A DNA stretch of 64,000 nt from Geodermatophilus siccatus (GTDB taxonomy: Bacteria > Actinomycetota > Actinomycetes > Mycobacteriales > Geodermatophilaceae), in the NCBI RefSeq assembly GCF_900103785.1, contig NZ_FNHE01000011.1, positions 124,001 through 188,000 on the forward strand, given 5' to 3'. This document shows, piece by piece, positions 8,172-15,735 of the stretch. The notes below the pieces were generated by a model. It saw nothing but the letters and a program-made list of their open reading frames with translations. It had not been told where the DNA came from and ran no database searches. The stretch's first letter is position 1, and every line of letters starts with the position of its first letter. The translations under genes and the position numbers were made by a program.

Positions 8172-8765
8172 TCAGACGGCGGCGGTCCCGATCAGGCCCT
8201 TGCGGGTGACCAGGCCGGCGAGCTCCTCCTCCGGCATCCCGTCGGTCCCCTCGGGCCGGCGGGGGACGACCATGTACCGGGACTCGGCGCTGGCGTCCCA
8301 CACGCTGATCCGCGTCCCGGCCGGCAGCTCGAGCCCGAACTCCCGCAGCACGCCGCGCGGGTCGCGTACGACCCGGGACCGGTAGGCCTCGCTCTTGTAC
8401 CAGGCCGGGGAGGGGCCGAGCAGCGCGATCGGGTAGCAGGAGCACAGCGTGCAGACCACCACGTTGTGCTCGTCCTCGGTGTTGGCGACGACCTTGAGCC
8501 GCTGCTCCTGCAGGCCGCCGGACATCGACAGCCCGAGCTCCCGGATCGCGGCGTTGGCGTCGGCGAGCAGCCGGTCCCGGAAGTCCGGGTCCACCCAGGC
8601 GCGCGCGGTGATCCGGGCCCCGTTGGCCGGGGAGCCCCCGGCGAGGAACTCGTCGATGCGCCGGTCGATCTCGCCCTCGTCGACGAGGCCGCGCGCCTCC
8701 AGGAGGGCCTCGACGTGCCGGACCCGCTCGGAGATCGCCGAGCTGCCGTGGTGGTCTGCGCTCAT
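8172..8765 (-). CDS. Nitrile hydratase alpha subunit, cobalt type
   Basis: 197 residues. The metal-binding signature VCTLCSCY is intact with Cys105, Cys108, Ser109 and Cys110; Thr at 106 marks the cobalt rather than the iron class. N-terminal helices (RVRHVEALLEARGLV) and the downstream GPSPAWYKSEAYRSRVVRDPRGVL and WDASAESRYMVVP segments are standard. With beta it hydrates nitriles to amides. Its ATG overlaps the preceding gene by four bases (ATGA), so it is the last cistron of betaN-betaC-alpha. No activator gene (P14K/P47K type) follows, only the hairpin; the cobalt-loading helper may be one of the two beta-like genes or lie elsewhere. Confidence 0.93.
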   Translation of the reverse strand: MSADHHGSSAISERVRHVEALLEARGLVDEGEIDRRIDEFLAGGSPANGARITARAWVDPDFRDRLLADANAAIRELGLSMSGGLQEQRLKVVANTEDEHNVVVCTLCSCYPIALLGPSPAWYKSEAYRSRVVRDPRGVLREFGLELPAGTRISVWDASAESRYMVVPRRPEGTDGMPEEELAGLVTRKGLIGTAAV

Positions 8766-9052
8766 GGTGTCCCTCCTCGGGGGTCGGCGGGCTCCAGGTA
8801 GTCCTCCCAGAGCTCCACGGTGACGGCGTGGTCGCCGTCACCGAACAGGTCCGCGGCGGCGAACCGCACGTGGTAGACGGCCTGCGTCGTGCCCGGCAGG
8901 CCACGGGCCCGGTCGTCGGCGAGCGGGTGGTGCCCGGCGAGCTCGACCACCCGGCCGACCGCGCCGCGGGCGTACCGCGGCAACCGGGTGTGCCCCGCCG
9001 GGTCGGCGGTGCTGGTCCGCACCGCGTCCCCGGGGGCGAACCGGTCAGCCAC
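8762..9052 (-). CDS. Nitrile hydratase beta, separate C-terminal (SH3-like) half
   Basis: 96 residues from GTG 9052, which overlaps the end of the preceding gene by eight bases. The sequence RFAPGDAVRTST...RLPRYARGAVGRVVEL...YHVRFAADLF-like region and VTVELWEDYLEP matches the C-terminal beta-barrel of the beta subunit, where it packs over the alpha metal site. In ordinary enzymes this barrel is fused to the N-terminal helical half; here it is its own gene. Three-subunit forms are known from thiocyanate hydrolase and the toyocamycin nitrile hydratase. It could alternatively be annotated as an SH3-like accessory protein. Confidence 0.85.
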   Translation of the reverse strand: MADRFAPGDAVRTSTADPAGHTRLPRYARGAVGRVVELAGHHPLADDRARGLPGTTQAVYHVRFAAADLFGDGDHAVTVELWEDYLEPADPRGGTP

Positions 9053-9401
9053 CGGCCGGCTCCTCCGGCGTGGCCAGTTCCTCCGGGGTGGCCAGTTCCT
9101 CCGGGGTGGCCAGTTCCTCCGGGGTGGCCAGTTCCTCGGGGGTGGCGACGCCCTTCTCGACCAGCAGGGTCGTGATGGCCGTGAACCACTTCTCGTAGTA
9201 GGAGCTCGAGAGATAGGCGTCCGGCGGCATCCGCTCGATGGCGTCGCGGAACTCGTCGAGGTTGTAGACGCCGCGCCGGATCAGCGCCGCGTTGAGGGCC
9301 AGGACGTGCGCTTCCCAGTCGGCGTGGAAGGCCGGCTCGTCGGGCTCCTCGACGATCGCGGGGAAGCCGACCATGCCGCCGACGTCGTTGATGCGGCTCA
9401 C
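9045..9401 (-). CDS. Nitrile hydratase beta, separate N-terminal half with repeat tail
   Basis: 118 residues from GTG 9401 (GGATCGGCGG upstream). MSRINDVGGMVGFPAI matches the start of beta subunits (xxIHDxGGMxGF), followed by EPAFHADWEAHVLALNAALIRRGVYNLDEFRD and SSSYYEKWFTAITTLLVEKGV, the helical half that wraps alpha. Instead of continuing into the barrel, it ends in about four copies of the hexapeptide ATPEEL, encoded by an 18-bp tandem repeat, and a stop. The barrel is encoded by the next gene. The N-terminal half also resembles accessory P14K proteins, so a chaperone role is a less likely option. It is the first gene of the operon, divergent from gamma-glutamyltransferase. Confidence 0.85.
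   Translation of the reverse strand: MSRINDVGGMVGFPAIVEEPDEPAFHADWEAHVLALNAALIRRGVYNLDEFRDAIERMPPDAYLSSSYYEKWFTAITTLLVEKGVATPEELATPEELATPEELATPEELATPEEPAGG
9055..9144. repeat. 18-bp tandem repeat, five copies, in-frame
   Basis: Unit gccagttcctccggggtg: three exact copies at 9073-9126, one variant at 9127-9144 and one diverged copy at 9055-9072. It encodes the hexapeptide ATPEEL on the minus strand at the C-terminal tail of the N-terminal nitrile hydratase beta half. The identical copies suggest recent expansion by slippage. Confidence 0.92.
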
Positions 9402-9525
9402 CCGCCGATCCTGTCCCGTCCCACCGGATCGGTCCAGCGCGCCGGGCGCCCGACGGGCGGGCCGACCGCTCCAGGAGCAGGCTGAGTCCCTGGACCGCGA
9501 CCGTCCCGACGCCCGAGGAGTCCCC

Positions 9526-11334
9526 GTGCCGCGTCGACGCACCGTCTTCACCGCCCTGACCGCCGCCGTCCTGGCCGGGGTCGCCCCGGCCGGCACCGCG
9601 GCCGCCGCGCCGGGGGACGCCGCCGTCCCGCCGCCGGAGAAGGTGCCCCGCGCGGTCGGGACCGGCGGCGCGGTCGCCACGGTCGACCCCGACGCCACCC
9701 GGGTCGGCCTGGAGGTCCTGGCCGCGGGCGGCAACGCCGCCGACGCGGCGGTCGCCGCGGCCGCCGCGCTCGGCGTGAGCGAGCCCTACTCGGCGGGCGT
9801 GGGAGGCGGCGGCTTCTTCGTGTACTACGACGCCGCGACCGGCGAGGTCACGACGGTCGACGGCCGGGAGACCGCGCCGCAGGCGATGGGCGCCGACGCC
9901 TTCGTCGGGGAGGACGGCGAGCCCCTGCCCTTCGAGGAGGCGGTGACGAGCGGGCTGTCGGTCGGCACGCCGGGGACCCCGCTGACGTGGCAGCGGGTGC
10001 TCGACGAGTTCGGCACGCTCTCGCTGGCCGAGGCGCTGGAGGGCGGCACCGAGCTGGCCGAGGAGGGCTTCGTCGTGGACGAGACGTTCCGCCAGCAGAC
10101 CGCCGACAACGAGGAGAGGTTCCGCCGCTTCGCGCCCACCGCCGAGCTGTTCCTCCCCGGCGGCGCGCTGCCCGAGGTGGGCTCGGTGTTCCGCAACCCC
10201 GACCTCGCGCGCACCTACGATCTGCTGGCCGCCGACGGGGTCGAGGCCCTCTACACCGGTGAGCTGGGCGAGGAGGTCGTGCGCACCGCCCAGGAGCCCC
10301 CGCTCGCGGAGGGCGCGGCGCCGGTGCGGGCCGGCCTGCTGGAGGAGTCCGACCTCGCCGCGTACGAGGCGCCCATGCGCGAGCCGACCCGCGTCGAGTA
10401 CCGCGGCCTGGAGGTCTACGGGATGGCGCCGCCGTCCAGCGGTGGCTCGACGGTCGGGGAGGCCCTGAACGTCCTGGAGGGCTCCGACCTGGCCGCGCTA
10501 CCGGAGGTCGACGTGCTGCACACCTACCTGGAGGCGAGCGCGCTGGGCTTCGCCGACCGCAACGCCTACGTCGGCGACCCCGCCTACACCCAGGTACCTC
10601 TGGCCGAGCTGCTCTCCGACGCCTTCGCCGCCGAGCGGGCCTGCCTGGTCGACCCGCAGCGGGCGGCGCCCAAGCCGGTGCCGGCGGGTGTCCCGGACGG
10701 CGAGTACGGCCCGTGCCCGGCCGCGGCCGCAGCCACCGACGACGGCGGTCCGGAGGGGCCGTCCACGACGCACCTCACCGTGGCCGACGCCGAGGGCAAC
10801 GTGGCCGCCTACACGCTGACCATCGAGCAGACCGGGGGCAGCGGGATCACCGTCCCCGACCGCGGGTTCCTGCTGAACAACGAGCTGACCGACTTCACCT
10901 TCGCGCCCGCCGACCCGACCCGTCCCGAGCCGAACCTGCCCGCTCCGGGCAAGCGGCCGCGCAGCAGCATGGCGCCGACGGTCGTGCTGCAGGACGGCGA
11001 GCCGCTGCTGGCGCTCGGCTCGCCCGGCGGCGCCACGATCATCACCACCGTGCTGCAGACGCTGGTGGACCGCCTCGACCGCGGCACCGACCTGGTCGAC
11101 GCCATCGCGGCCCCGCGGGCCAGCCAGCGCAACGCCGCGACGGCCGACGCCGAGCCGGCCTTCATCGACGCGTACGGCGCCGAGCTGACCGCCCGCGGGC
11201 ACGCCTTCGCGGCGGTCGACGAGATCGGGGCCGCCACCGGGGTGGAGTTCCTGCCCGACGGCCGGCTGCTGGCCGCGGCCGAGACCGTGCGGCGCGGCGG
11301 CGGCAGCGCGGGGGTGGTGCAGCCGGGCGGCTGA
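9526..11334 (+). CDS. ggt: Gamma-glutamyltransferase, secreted
   Basis: 602 residues from GTG 9526, with GAGGAG upstream. The start gives a Tat/Sec-like signal peptide (RRRTVFTALTAAVLAGVAPA, then Ala-rich cleavage site). The Ntn-hydrolase core is clear: AAGGNAADAAVAAAAALGV, the GVGGGGFFVYYD loop and, at the autocleavage site, STTHLTVADAEGN whose second Thr becomes the nucleophile of the small subunit. GSPGGATIITTVLQ near the C-terminus is also conserved. It hydrolyses or transfers gamma-glutamyl groups from glutathione-like substrates outside the membrane; in an actinobacterium, which uses mycothiol, poly-gamma-glutamate or other gamma-glutamyl peptides are possible. A longer upstream frame would bury the signal peptide, so it was not used. 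Confidence 0.92.
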   Translation: MPRRRTVFTALTAAVLAGVAPAGTAAAAPGDAAVPPPEKVPRAVGTGGAVATVDPDATRVGLEVLAAGGNAADAAVAAAAALGVSEPYSAGVGGGGFFVYYDAATGEVTTVDGRETAPQAMGADAFVGEDGEPLPFEEAVTSGLSVGTPGTPLTWQRVLDEFGTLSLAEALEGGTELAEEGFVVDETFRQQTADNEERFRRFAPTAELFLPGGALPEVGSVFRNPDLARTYDLLAADGVEALYTGELGEEVVRTAQEPPLAEGAAPVRAGLLEESDLAAYEAPMREPTRVEYRGLEVYGMAPPSSGGSTVGEALNVLEGSDLAALPEVDVLHTYLEASALGFADRNAYVGDPAYTQVPLAELLSDAFAAERACLVDPQRAAPKPVPAGVPDGEYGPCPAAAAATDDGGPEGPSTTHLTVADAEGNVAAYTLTIEQTGGSGITVPDRGFLLNNELTDFTFAPADPTRPEPNLPAPGKRPRSSMAPTVVLQDGEPLLALGSPGGATIITTVLQTLVDRLDRGTDLVDAIAAPRASQRNAATADAEPAFIDAYGAELTARGHAFAAVDEIGAATGVEFLPDGRLLAAAETVRRGGGSAGVVQPGG

Positions 11335-11342
11335 CCCCCCGG

Positions 11343-12896
11343 TCAGCTCCCGGGAGAGCGTCTCCGGCCCAGCTGCACCAGCACCGCCACGGCCAGCAGC
11401 AGCGCCCACACCCCCTGGACGGCGACCAGCAGCGGGGTCGGGCCCCCGGTTCCCAGCGCGGCGAGCAGCGGCAGGCTGCCGACGACGCCGACGTCCACGC
11501 CCTGCACGAGCGTGGCGCCGACCCCGGCCGGCAGCACGCCCATCGGGGTGGAGACCACCGGCCCGGACCAGTCCGGGTCCGGCCGCAGCGCCCCGCGCAG
11601 CGCCGCGGCCGCCCACGCCGGCACCGCGGCCAGCCCGAGCAGCGCCCAGCTGCCGAGGAGGCCCGTGCCGACGCCCAGCAGCAGCCCGCTGAGGGTGCAG
11701 ACCAGCGCGGTCGCGACCAGCGGGACGACGGCGCGGCTGCGCACCACGGCCGCGGCTGACAGCGCGAACAGCCGGTCCAGCTCCGGTGCGCCGTGCGCCT
11801 CCCGCGCGGCTCGCCCGGCTGCCGTCGCGGCCAGCCCCCAGCCGACCAGGCAGCCGGCCCAGACCGCGGGCGGCAGCGCGCCCAGCCCCTCGGTGCGGGC
11901 GACGACGACCGGGACGGCGGCGGCGACGGCGAGCTGGCCGAGCTGCCACCGGCCGCGGGCGAGGACGGCGAGGTCGGCGGCCACCACCGCCTGCCAGGGG
12001 CGGCGCACCCGGGAGAACCGGCGGCTGCGGCGGGGCGGGCGGTCCCGGCCGGCCAGCGCGCGGCCCAGCTGCCGGGTGTCCAGCGAGAGCAGCGAGCCGC
12101 CGGCGTCGCGGGCCGTCGCCCCGCCGGCGAGCAGCCGCCCGGCGTCCAGCCGGCCCAGGCCCCGGTCGGCCTGCACGAGCAGGGCCGCGGCGGCGACCGC
12201 GGCGACCGCGGGCGCCCAGCCCGGCAGGGTGCCGGCGACCGGGACGCCGACCGGGCCGCCGCCCGCCGCTGCGAGGGTGCCGGCGACCGCGGGGACGACG
12301 GCCGCCGCGCCCGCGACCGCACCGGCGACCCCGGCCACGCCGCGGCCGCGGCGCCCGGTCTGCAGCAGCGCCGTCCCACCGACCGCGGCGACGGCCAGCG
12401 CGACCGCGGCACCCAGGCCGCCCAGCACCGAGGCCGCCGTCGGCGCGGCGGCGGCCCCCAACACCAGCGGCAGCGCCAGCAGCACGGCGACGGCGCCCGC
12501 GGCGACGGTCAGCCGCACCAGCTCGCCGCGCAGCAGGCTCCGGCGGTCGGCGGGCAGCGGCAGCCACCACGCGGCGGCCGCCGGCGTGGCGCTCACCGGC
12601 CCCAGCCGGGCCAGGACGACGACCACGCCGGCCAGCGCGACCAGCGTCAGGGCGGCTGAGGTGAGCGAGGCGGGCAGCGTCGTCCCGGTGACCGGCGCGC
12701 CCGCCAGCGCGATCCGCTCGCGCAGCGAGGCGAGGCTGCCGCCGGCCACGGCCACGCCGATCCCGGCGGTGACGAACCCGCCCCAGGCCTCGGAGAGCCG
12801 CTCGCCCAGCGTGGTCCGCGCCCGCGCCGCCGTCGCGGAGCGGGTCCAGCGGCGCACCGCCGCACCGTCCAGCGGCGCGGCCACCTCGGTCGCCAC
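11343..12896 (-). CDS. Multispanning membrane protein, DUF6297-like ABC partner
   Basis: 517 residues, about twelve hydrophobic spans made mostly of Ala/Val/Leu, with a cytosolic N-terminus (ARTTLGERLSEAWGGFVTAG). Short Arg-rich loops such as RRGRGVAG, GRDRPPRRSRRFSRVRRPW and RPDPDW separate them. It follows the ABC ATPase gene by three bases on the same strand, so the pair very likely forms one exporter, the membrane part being of the DUF6297 kind common next to such ATPases in actinobacteria. No substrate can be inferred. Extreme Ala/Gly content makes this gene low in complexity, but the alternation of spans and charged loops looks real. Confidence 0.75.
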   Translation of the reverse strand: MATEVAAPLDGAAVRRWTRSATAARARTTLGERLSEAWGGFVTAGIGVAVAGGSLASLRERIALAGAPVTGTTLPASLTSAALTLVALAGVVVVLARLGPVSATPAAAAWWLPLPADRRSLLRGELVRLTVAAGAVAVLLALPLVLGAAAAPTAASVLGGLGAAVALAVAAVGGTALLQTGRRGRGVAGVAGAVAGAAAVVPAVAGTLAAAGGGPVGVPVAGTLPGWAPAVAAVAAAALLVQADRGLGRLDAGRLLAGGATARDAGGSLLSLDTRQLGRALAGRDRPPRRSRRFSRVRRPWQAVVAADLAVLARGRWQLGQLAVAAAVPVVVARTEGLGALPPAVWAGCLVGWGLAATAAGRAAREAHGAPELDRLFALSAAAVVRSRAVVPLVATALVCTLSGLLLGVGTGLLGSWALLGLAAVPAWAAAALRGALRPDPDWSGPVVSTPMGVLPAGVGATLVQGVDVGVVGSLPLLAALGTGGPTPLLVAVQGVWALLLAVAVLVQLGRRRSPGS

Positions 12897-12899
12897 CGC

Positions 12900-13598
12900 T
12901 CAGAGCTCCGCGATGCGGCCGGCGGCCTCGGCCGGGGCCAGCAGCCGGCAGGCGTCGTCGCCCACCACGAGGACCTCGTCGGCGACCGTCCCGACCACGT
13001 CGGCGTCGTGGCTGGCGAAGAGCACGGCGGTGCCGGCGTCCCGCAGGGCGGCGAGCCGGGCGGCCAGCCGGGCCCGCATGCCCGCGTCGAGCCGGCGCTC
13101 GGGCTCGTCGAGCACCAGCAGCCGGGCGGGGCGGACGAACGCGGCCGCGAGCGCCAGCCGCCGCCGCTGGCCGGAGGAGAGCGCCGAGGGCAGCGCGTCG
13201 GCGCGCTCGCCGAGGCCGAACGCCTCGACCTCGGCGTCCACGACCTCCTCGGCCGCGGCCACCCCGTGCCCGCGCGCGGTCAGCAGCAGGTGCTCGCGGC
13301 CGGTGAGCGAGACGAAGAAGGCGTCGTCGTCCAGGACGGCGGCGACGTCGCGGCGGAAGGCCGCCGACAGCTCGTCGACCGGCGCGCCGGCGAAGGCGAC
13401 GGTGCCGTCGAGCGGCTCGAGCAGGCCGACCAGCGTGCGCAGCAGCGTGGACTTGCCCGAGCCGTTCGGGCCGACGACGGCCACGGCGCGGCCGGCGGCC
13501 AGGCGGAGGTCGACCGGGGCGCACACCGGGGCGGCCCCGTGCCCCACGGAGAGGTCCTCGACGACGAGCAGGTCGGGCGATCCGGGTGCGTTCCGCAT
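12900..13598 (-). CDS. ABC transporter ATP-binding protein
   Basis: 232 residues from ATG 13598. Walker A is GPNGSGKST near residue 43, the signature is the degenerate SALSSGQRRRLALA, Walker B is LLVLDEPERRLD and the H-loop is FASHDADVV. The DEPERRLD form is typical of ATPases paired with DUF6297 membrane proteins. It energises the product of the adjacent gene (three bases downstream). Upstream and divergent, 74 bases away, is the DUF6221 gene. The unusual signature (SSGQ rather than SGGQ) retains the catalytic Ser and Gly. Confidence 0.88.
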   Translation of the reverse strand: MRNAPGSPDLLVVEDLSVGHGAAPVCAPVDLRLAAGRAVAVVGPNGSGKSTLLRTLVGLLEPLDGTVAFAGAPVDELSAAFRRDVAAVLDDDAFFVSLTGREHLLLTARGHGVAAAEEVVDAEVEAFGLGERADALPSALSSGQRRRLALAAAFVRPARLLVLDEPERRLDAGMRARLAARLAALRDAGTAVLFASHDADVVGTVADEVLVVGDDACRLLAPAEAAGRIAEL

Positions 13599-13672
13599 GG
13601 CCCGCCCACCGTAGGACGGCGGTCGGAGCGCAGCCGGTTCCGGCGCGCGTGCCCACGGCCCAGGATGGCCGC

Positions 13673-14068
13673 ATGGACGCCGACCCCGGGCTCGAACCCG
13701 ACCTCGAACCGGACCTGGACGGCTTCCTGCTGGCCCGGATCGCCGAGGACCAGCGGCTGGCCGCCGAGGCCGCCCAGGCGAGCGGCCGCGAGTCCTGGGA
13801 CGGCGGCGTGACCGCGCCGCACGGCGCCGCCGACCACGTCGCCCACCACGACCCCGCACGGGTGCTCGCCGAGTGCGCCGCCAAGCGACGGCTCGTGCTG
13901 GCCTGCCGCGACGTCCGACCCGACCTGCGGCTGCTCGGCGCCCGCCCGGCGGGCCTGGACATCCCGCTGCCCCCCACCGACCAGCACCAGTTGGCCGCGC
14001 TCACCCTGGCGCTGCTCGCGCTGCCCTACGCCGCGCACCCCGACTACCGGCCGGCCTGGCGCCCCTGA
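13673..14068 (+). CDS. DUF6221-like small protein
   Basis: 131 residues from ATG 13673. The N-terminus is acidic (MDADPGLEPDLEPDLDGFLL) with helix LARIAEDQRLAAEAAQ; the middle has DPARVLAECAAKRRLVLACRDV and the end reads LALLALPYAAHPDYRPAWRP, which is the recognisable C-terminal signature of DUF6221. The function of the family is unknown; its members are cytoplasmic and found in many actinobacteria. Followed by a strong hairpin at 14099. Confidence 0.75.
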   Translation: MDADPGLEPDLEPDLDGFLLARIAEDQRLAAEAAQASGRESWDGGVTAPHGAADHVAHHDPARVLAECAAKRRLVLACRDVRPDLRLLGARPAGLDIPLPPTDQHQLAALTLALLALPYAAHPDYRPAWRP

Positions 14069-14098
14069 CCGGACCCGGCGACCCCCGAGCACCCCGGT

Positions 14099-14148
14099 TG
14101 CGCGCGTGGAGACGCATCAGCGGGTGCGGATGCGTCTCCACGCGCGCA
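14099..14148. terminator. Perfect 20-bp stem, 10-base loop
   Basis: Arms 14099-14118 and 14129-14148 are exact complements around loop agcgggtgcg, 31 bases after the DUF6221 stop. Flanking ccggt/accgg bases extend the pairing imperfectly. No T-run follows. Confidence 0.8.
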
Positions 14149-14234
14149 CCCACCGGGGACCCGGCACACCCCGGCGATGAGTCGCGGGGCCCGGGCGGTC
14201 GGTTCTGCGACGGGAAGCGCACCCGGGAGGCACG

Positions 14235-14453
14235 GTGCGCACGCTCGCGATCACCCAGGACACGACCGTCGACGGTGCGGTGGAGATGCTCGGCGACTGG
14301 TTCGACCCGCAGGGGCAGTCGGGGTGGACGACTCCGACCTGGTCGAGGGGATCCACAGCGAGGACGAGCGTGCCGACGCCCTGCTCCTCGGCCGGCGGAC
14401 CTCCGAGGACTCCCGCAGCTACTGGCCGGTCACGTACTGCGCCATGCCGCGGC
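14235..14453 (+). pseudogene. Broken RibD/DHFR-fold reductase gene
   Basis: GTG 14235, with GGGAGGCAC upstream, starts MRTLAITQDTTVDGAVEMLG DWFDPQ-, the clear N-terminus of a RibD_C-type reductase. At a run of Gs near 14322 one base is missing; the next frame continues VDDSDLVEGIHSEDERADAL, LLGRRTSEDSRSYWP, again typical. After residue about 70 the similarity ends at CAMPRP and the C-terminal two thirds are absent. So the gene has both a frameshift and a truncation and cannot make a normal enzyme. An intact relative of the family lies at 1132. The break point precedes the LacI promoter by about 60 bases. Confidence 0.75.
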
Positions 14454-14515
14454 CTGACCGGCCCGCCACGCCTCGGCGGGCCGTGGCCGGCACACGGCGG
14501 TTGCGGATCCGGCTC

Positions 14516-14545
14516 TTGACAGCGACGTGAACGGCCTCCTACTTT
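14516..14545 (+). promoter_or_regulatory. Promoter of the LacI-type regulator
   Basis: TTGACA at 14516-14521 and TACTTT at 14540-14545, spacer 18 bases. The predicted start of transcription falls in or next to the first LacI-type operator at 14550. Confidence 0.7.
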
Positions 14546-14549
14546 TCGA

Positions 14550-14563
14550 CCTAATCGTTTAGC
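14550..14563. promoter_or_regulatory. LacI-family operator, upstream copy
   Basis: CCTAATCGTTTAGC, a near-palindrome with central CG typical of LacI/GalR proteins. It matches the second copy at 14593 in 12 of 14 positions and would cover the transcription start. Confidence 0.75.
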
Positions 14564-14592
14564 GGTGACGAGCACCACAGGTCGCCGTGGGA

Positions 14593-14606
14593 CCTAAACG
14601 TTTAGG
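14593..14606. promoter_or_regulatory. LacI-family operator, perfect palindrome overlapping the ribosome site
   Basis: CCTAAACGTTTAGG is a perfect 14-bp palindrome, 43 bases (four helical turns) from the first copy. Its last bases form the AGGAGG ribosome site of the regulator gene, so operator and translation signal overlap. Two in-phase sites suggest DNA looping and autoregulation. Confidence 0.8.
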
Positions 14607-14612
14607 AGGCCA

Positions 14613-15668
14613 GTGGTGGGGCGGAAGCCGACCTTGCGTGACGTCAGCGTGGCCAGCGGCCTGTCCACCTACACGGTGTCCCGGGCACTCAGCGACGGCG
14701 ACGGGGTGTCGGCGGCCAGCCGGGAGGCGGTGCTCAAGGCCGCCCGCGAGGTCGGCTACGTGCCCAACGCCGCCGCCCAGCAGCTGCGCAAGAACACCCG
14801 GAGCTCGGTCGCGGTGATCACCGCGAGCACCAGCAACCACTACTACCTGGAGCTCATGCGGGGGATCGACCGGACCCTGCGCCGGTCCGGCCGCACGACC
14901 GTCGTGGCCGACATCGCGGCCGAGGGGCGGTACACCACCGCCCTCGAGGACGCCACGGTGCAACACCTGATCCAGTCGCGCGCCGCCGGGGTCATCTCCA
15001 CGCTGACGCTCCGCGGCAGCAACCTCGACCTGCTGCACGACTGGGACATCCCGGTCGTGTTCGTCGACGCCGCCCCACCGGAGGAGGCCGGACTCGTCCC
15101 GAGCATCACGACGGACAACCGGTCGGCCAGCCAGGCCGTCGGCGACCACCTCGCCGAGCACGGCTACGGGCAGTGGCTGCTGCTGGCCTACCCGAGCCGC
15201 TGGTCGACGCGGGTCCCGCGCGAGGCGGGCCTTCGCGAGACGGCCCGGCGGCACGGCGCCGAGCTGACGGTCGTGGAGAGCGAGAACGACGTCGACTCGG
15301 CGGTGCGGGCCCTGGAGGCCCACCTCGACCGGTCCGGCCCGGCGCCGCGGGCCCTCGTGGCCGGGAACAACCCCCTGCTGCAGGGCGCCCTGCGGGTGCT
15401 CCGGTCCCGCGGTCTGCGCGTGCCCGACGACGTGGCCGTCATCGCGTTCGACGAGTTCCCGTGGGCGCCGCTGCTGGACCCGCCGCTGACCGTGCTCGAC
15501 GAGCACAGCGAGACGATCGGTGAGCTGGCCGCGCAGACCCTCACGCGGCTGATCGACGCGCAGATCGAGGCGGAGCGGGCAGGCCGGCCCGTGACGCCGG
15601 CCTACCTCCCGGACGACCGACGGGAGGTGGCCTTCGACCTCGTCGTCCGCAAGTCCTGCGGCTGCTGA
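14613..15668 (+). CDS. LacI-family transcriptional regulator
   Basis: 351 residues from GTG 14613 placed seven bases... just behind AGGAGG. The helix-turn-helix is RKPTLRDVSVASGLSTYTVS RAL-type at residues 4-28, followed by hinge AAREVGYVPNAAAQQLR and a periplasmic-binding-like sensor (VAVITASTSNHYYLELMRGI, VAVIAFDEFPWAPLLDPPLT). The effector is probably the sugar carried by the ABC transporter encoded next. Two matching operators precede the gene, so it should repress itself, and the transporter genes if they are read from the same promoter, since no other promoter is obvious in the 67 bases before the binding protein. The C-terminus ends CGC. Confidence 0.93.
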   Translation: MVGRKPTLRDVSVASGLSTYTVSRALSDGDGVSAASREAVLKAAREVGYVPNAAAQQLRKNTRSSVAVITASTSNHYYLELMRGIDRTLRRSGRTTVVADIAAEGRYTTALEDATVQHLIQSRAAGVISTLTLRGSNLDLLHDWDIPVVFVDAAPPEEAGLVPSITTDNRSASQAVGDHLAEHGYGQWLLLAYPSRWSTRVPREAGLRETARRHGAELTVVESENDVDSAVRALEAHLDRSGPAPRALVAGNNPLLQGALRVLRSRGLRVPDDVAVIAFDEFPWAPLLDPPLTVLDEHSETIGELAAQTLTRLIDAQIEAERAGRPVTPAYLPDDRREVAFDLVVRKSCGC

Positions 15669-15735
15669 CCCCGCCGCCCCCTTCCTGACCCCCGTAGCAC
15701 CCGGGCGGCTGTCCGCCCCGTCGAAGGAGACACCC

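Noticed and set aside
9055-9144. CRISPR array
   Set aside because: Units are directly adjacent without spacers and are in-frame coding repeats.
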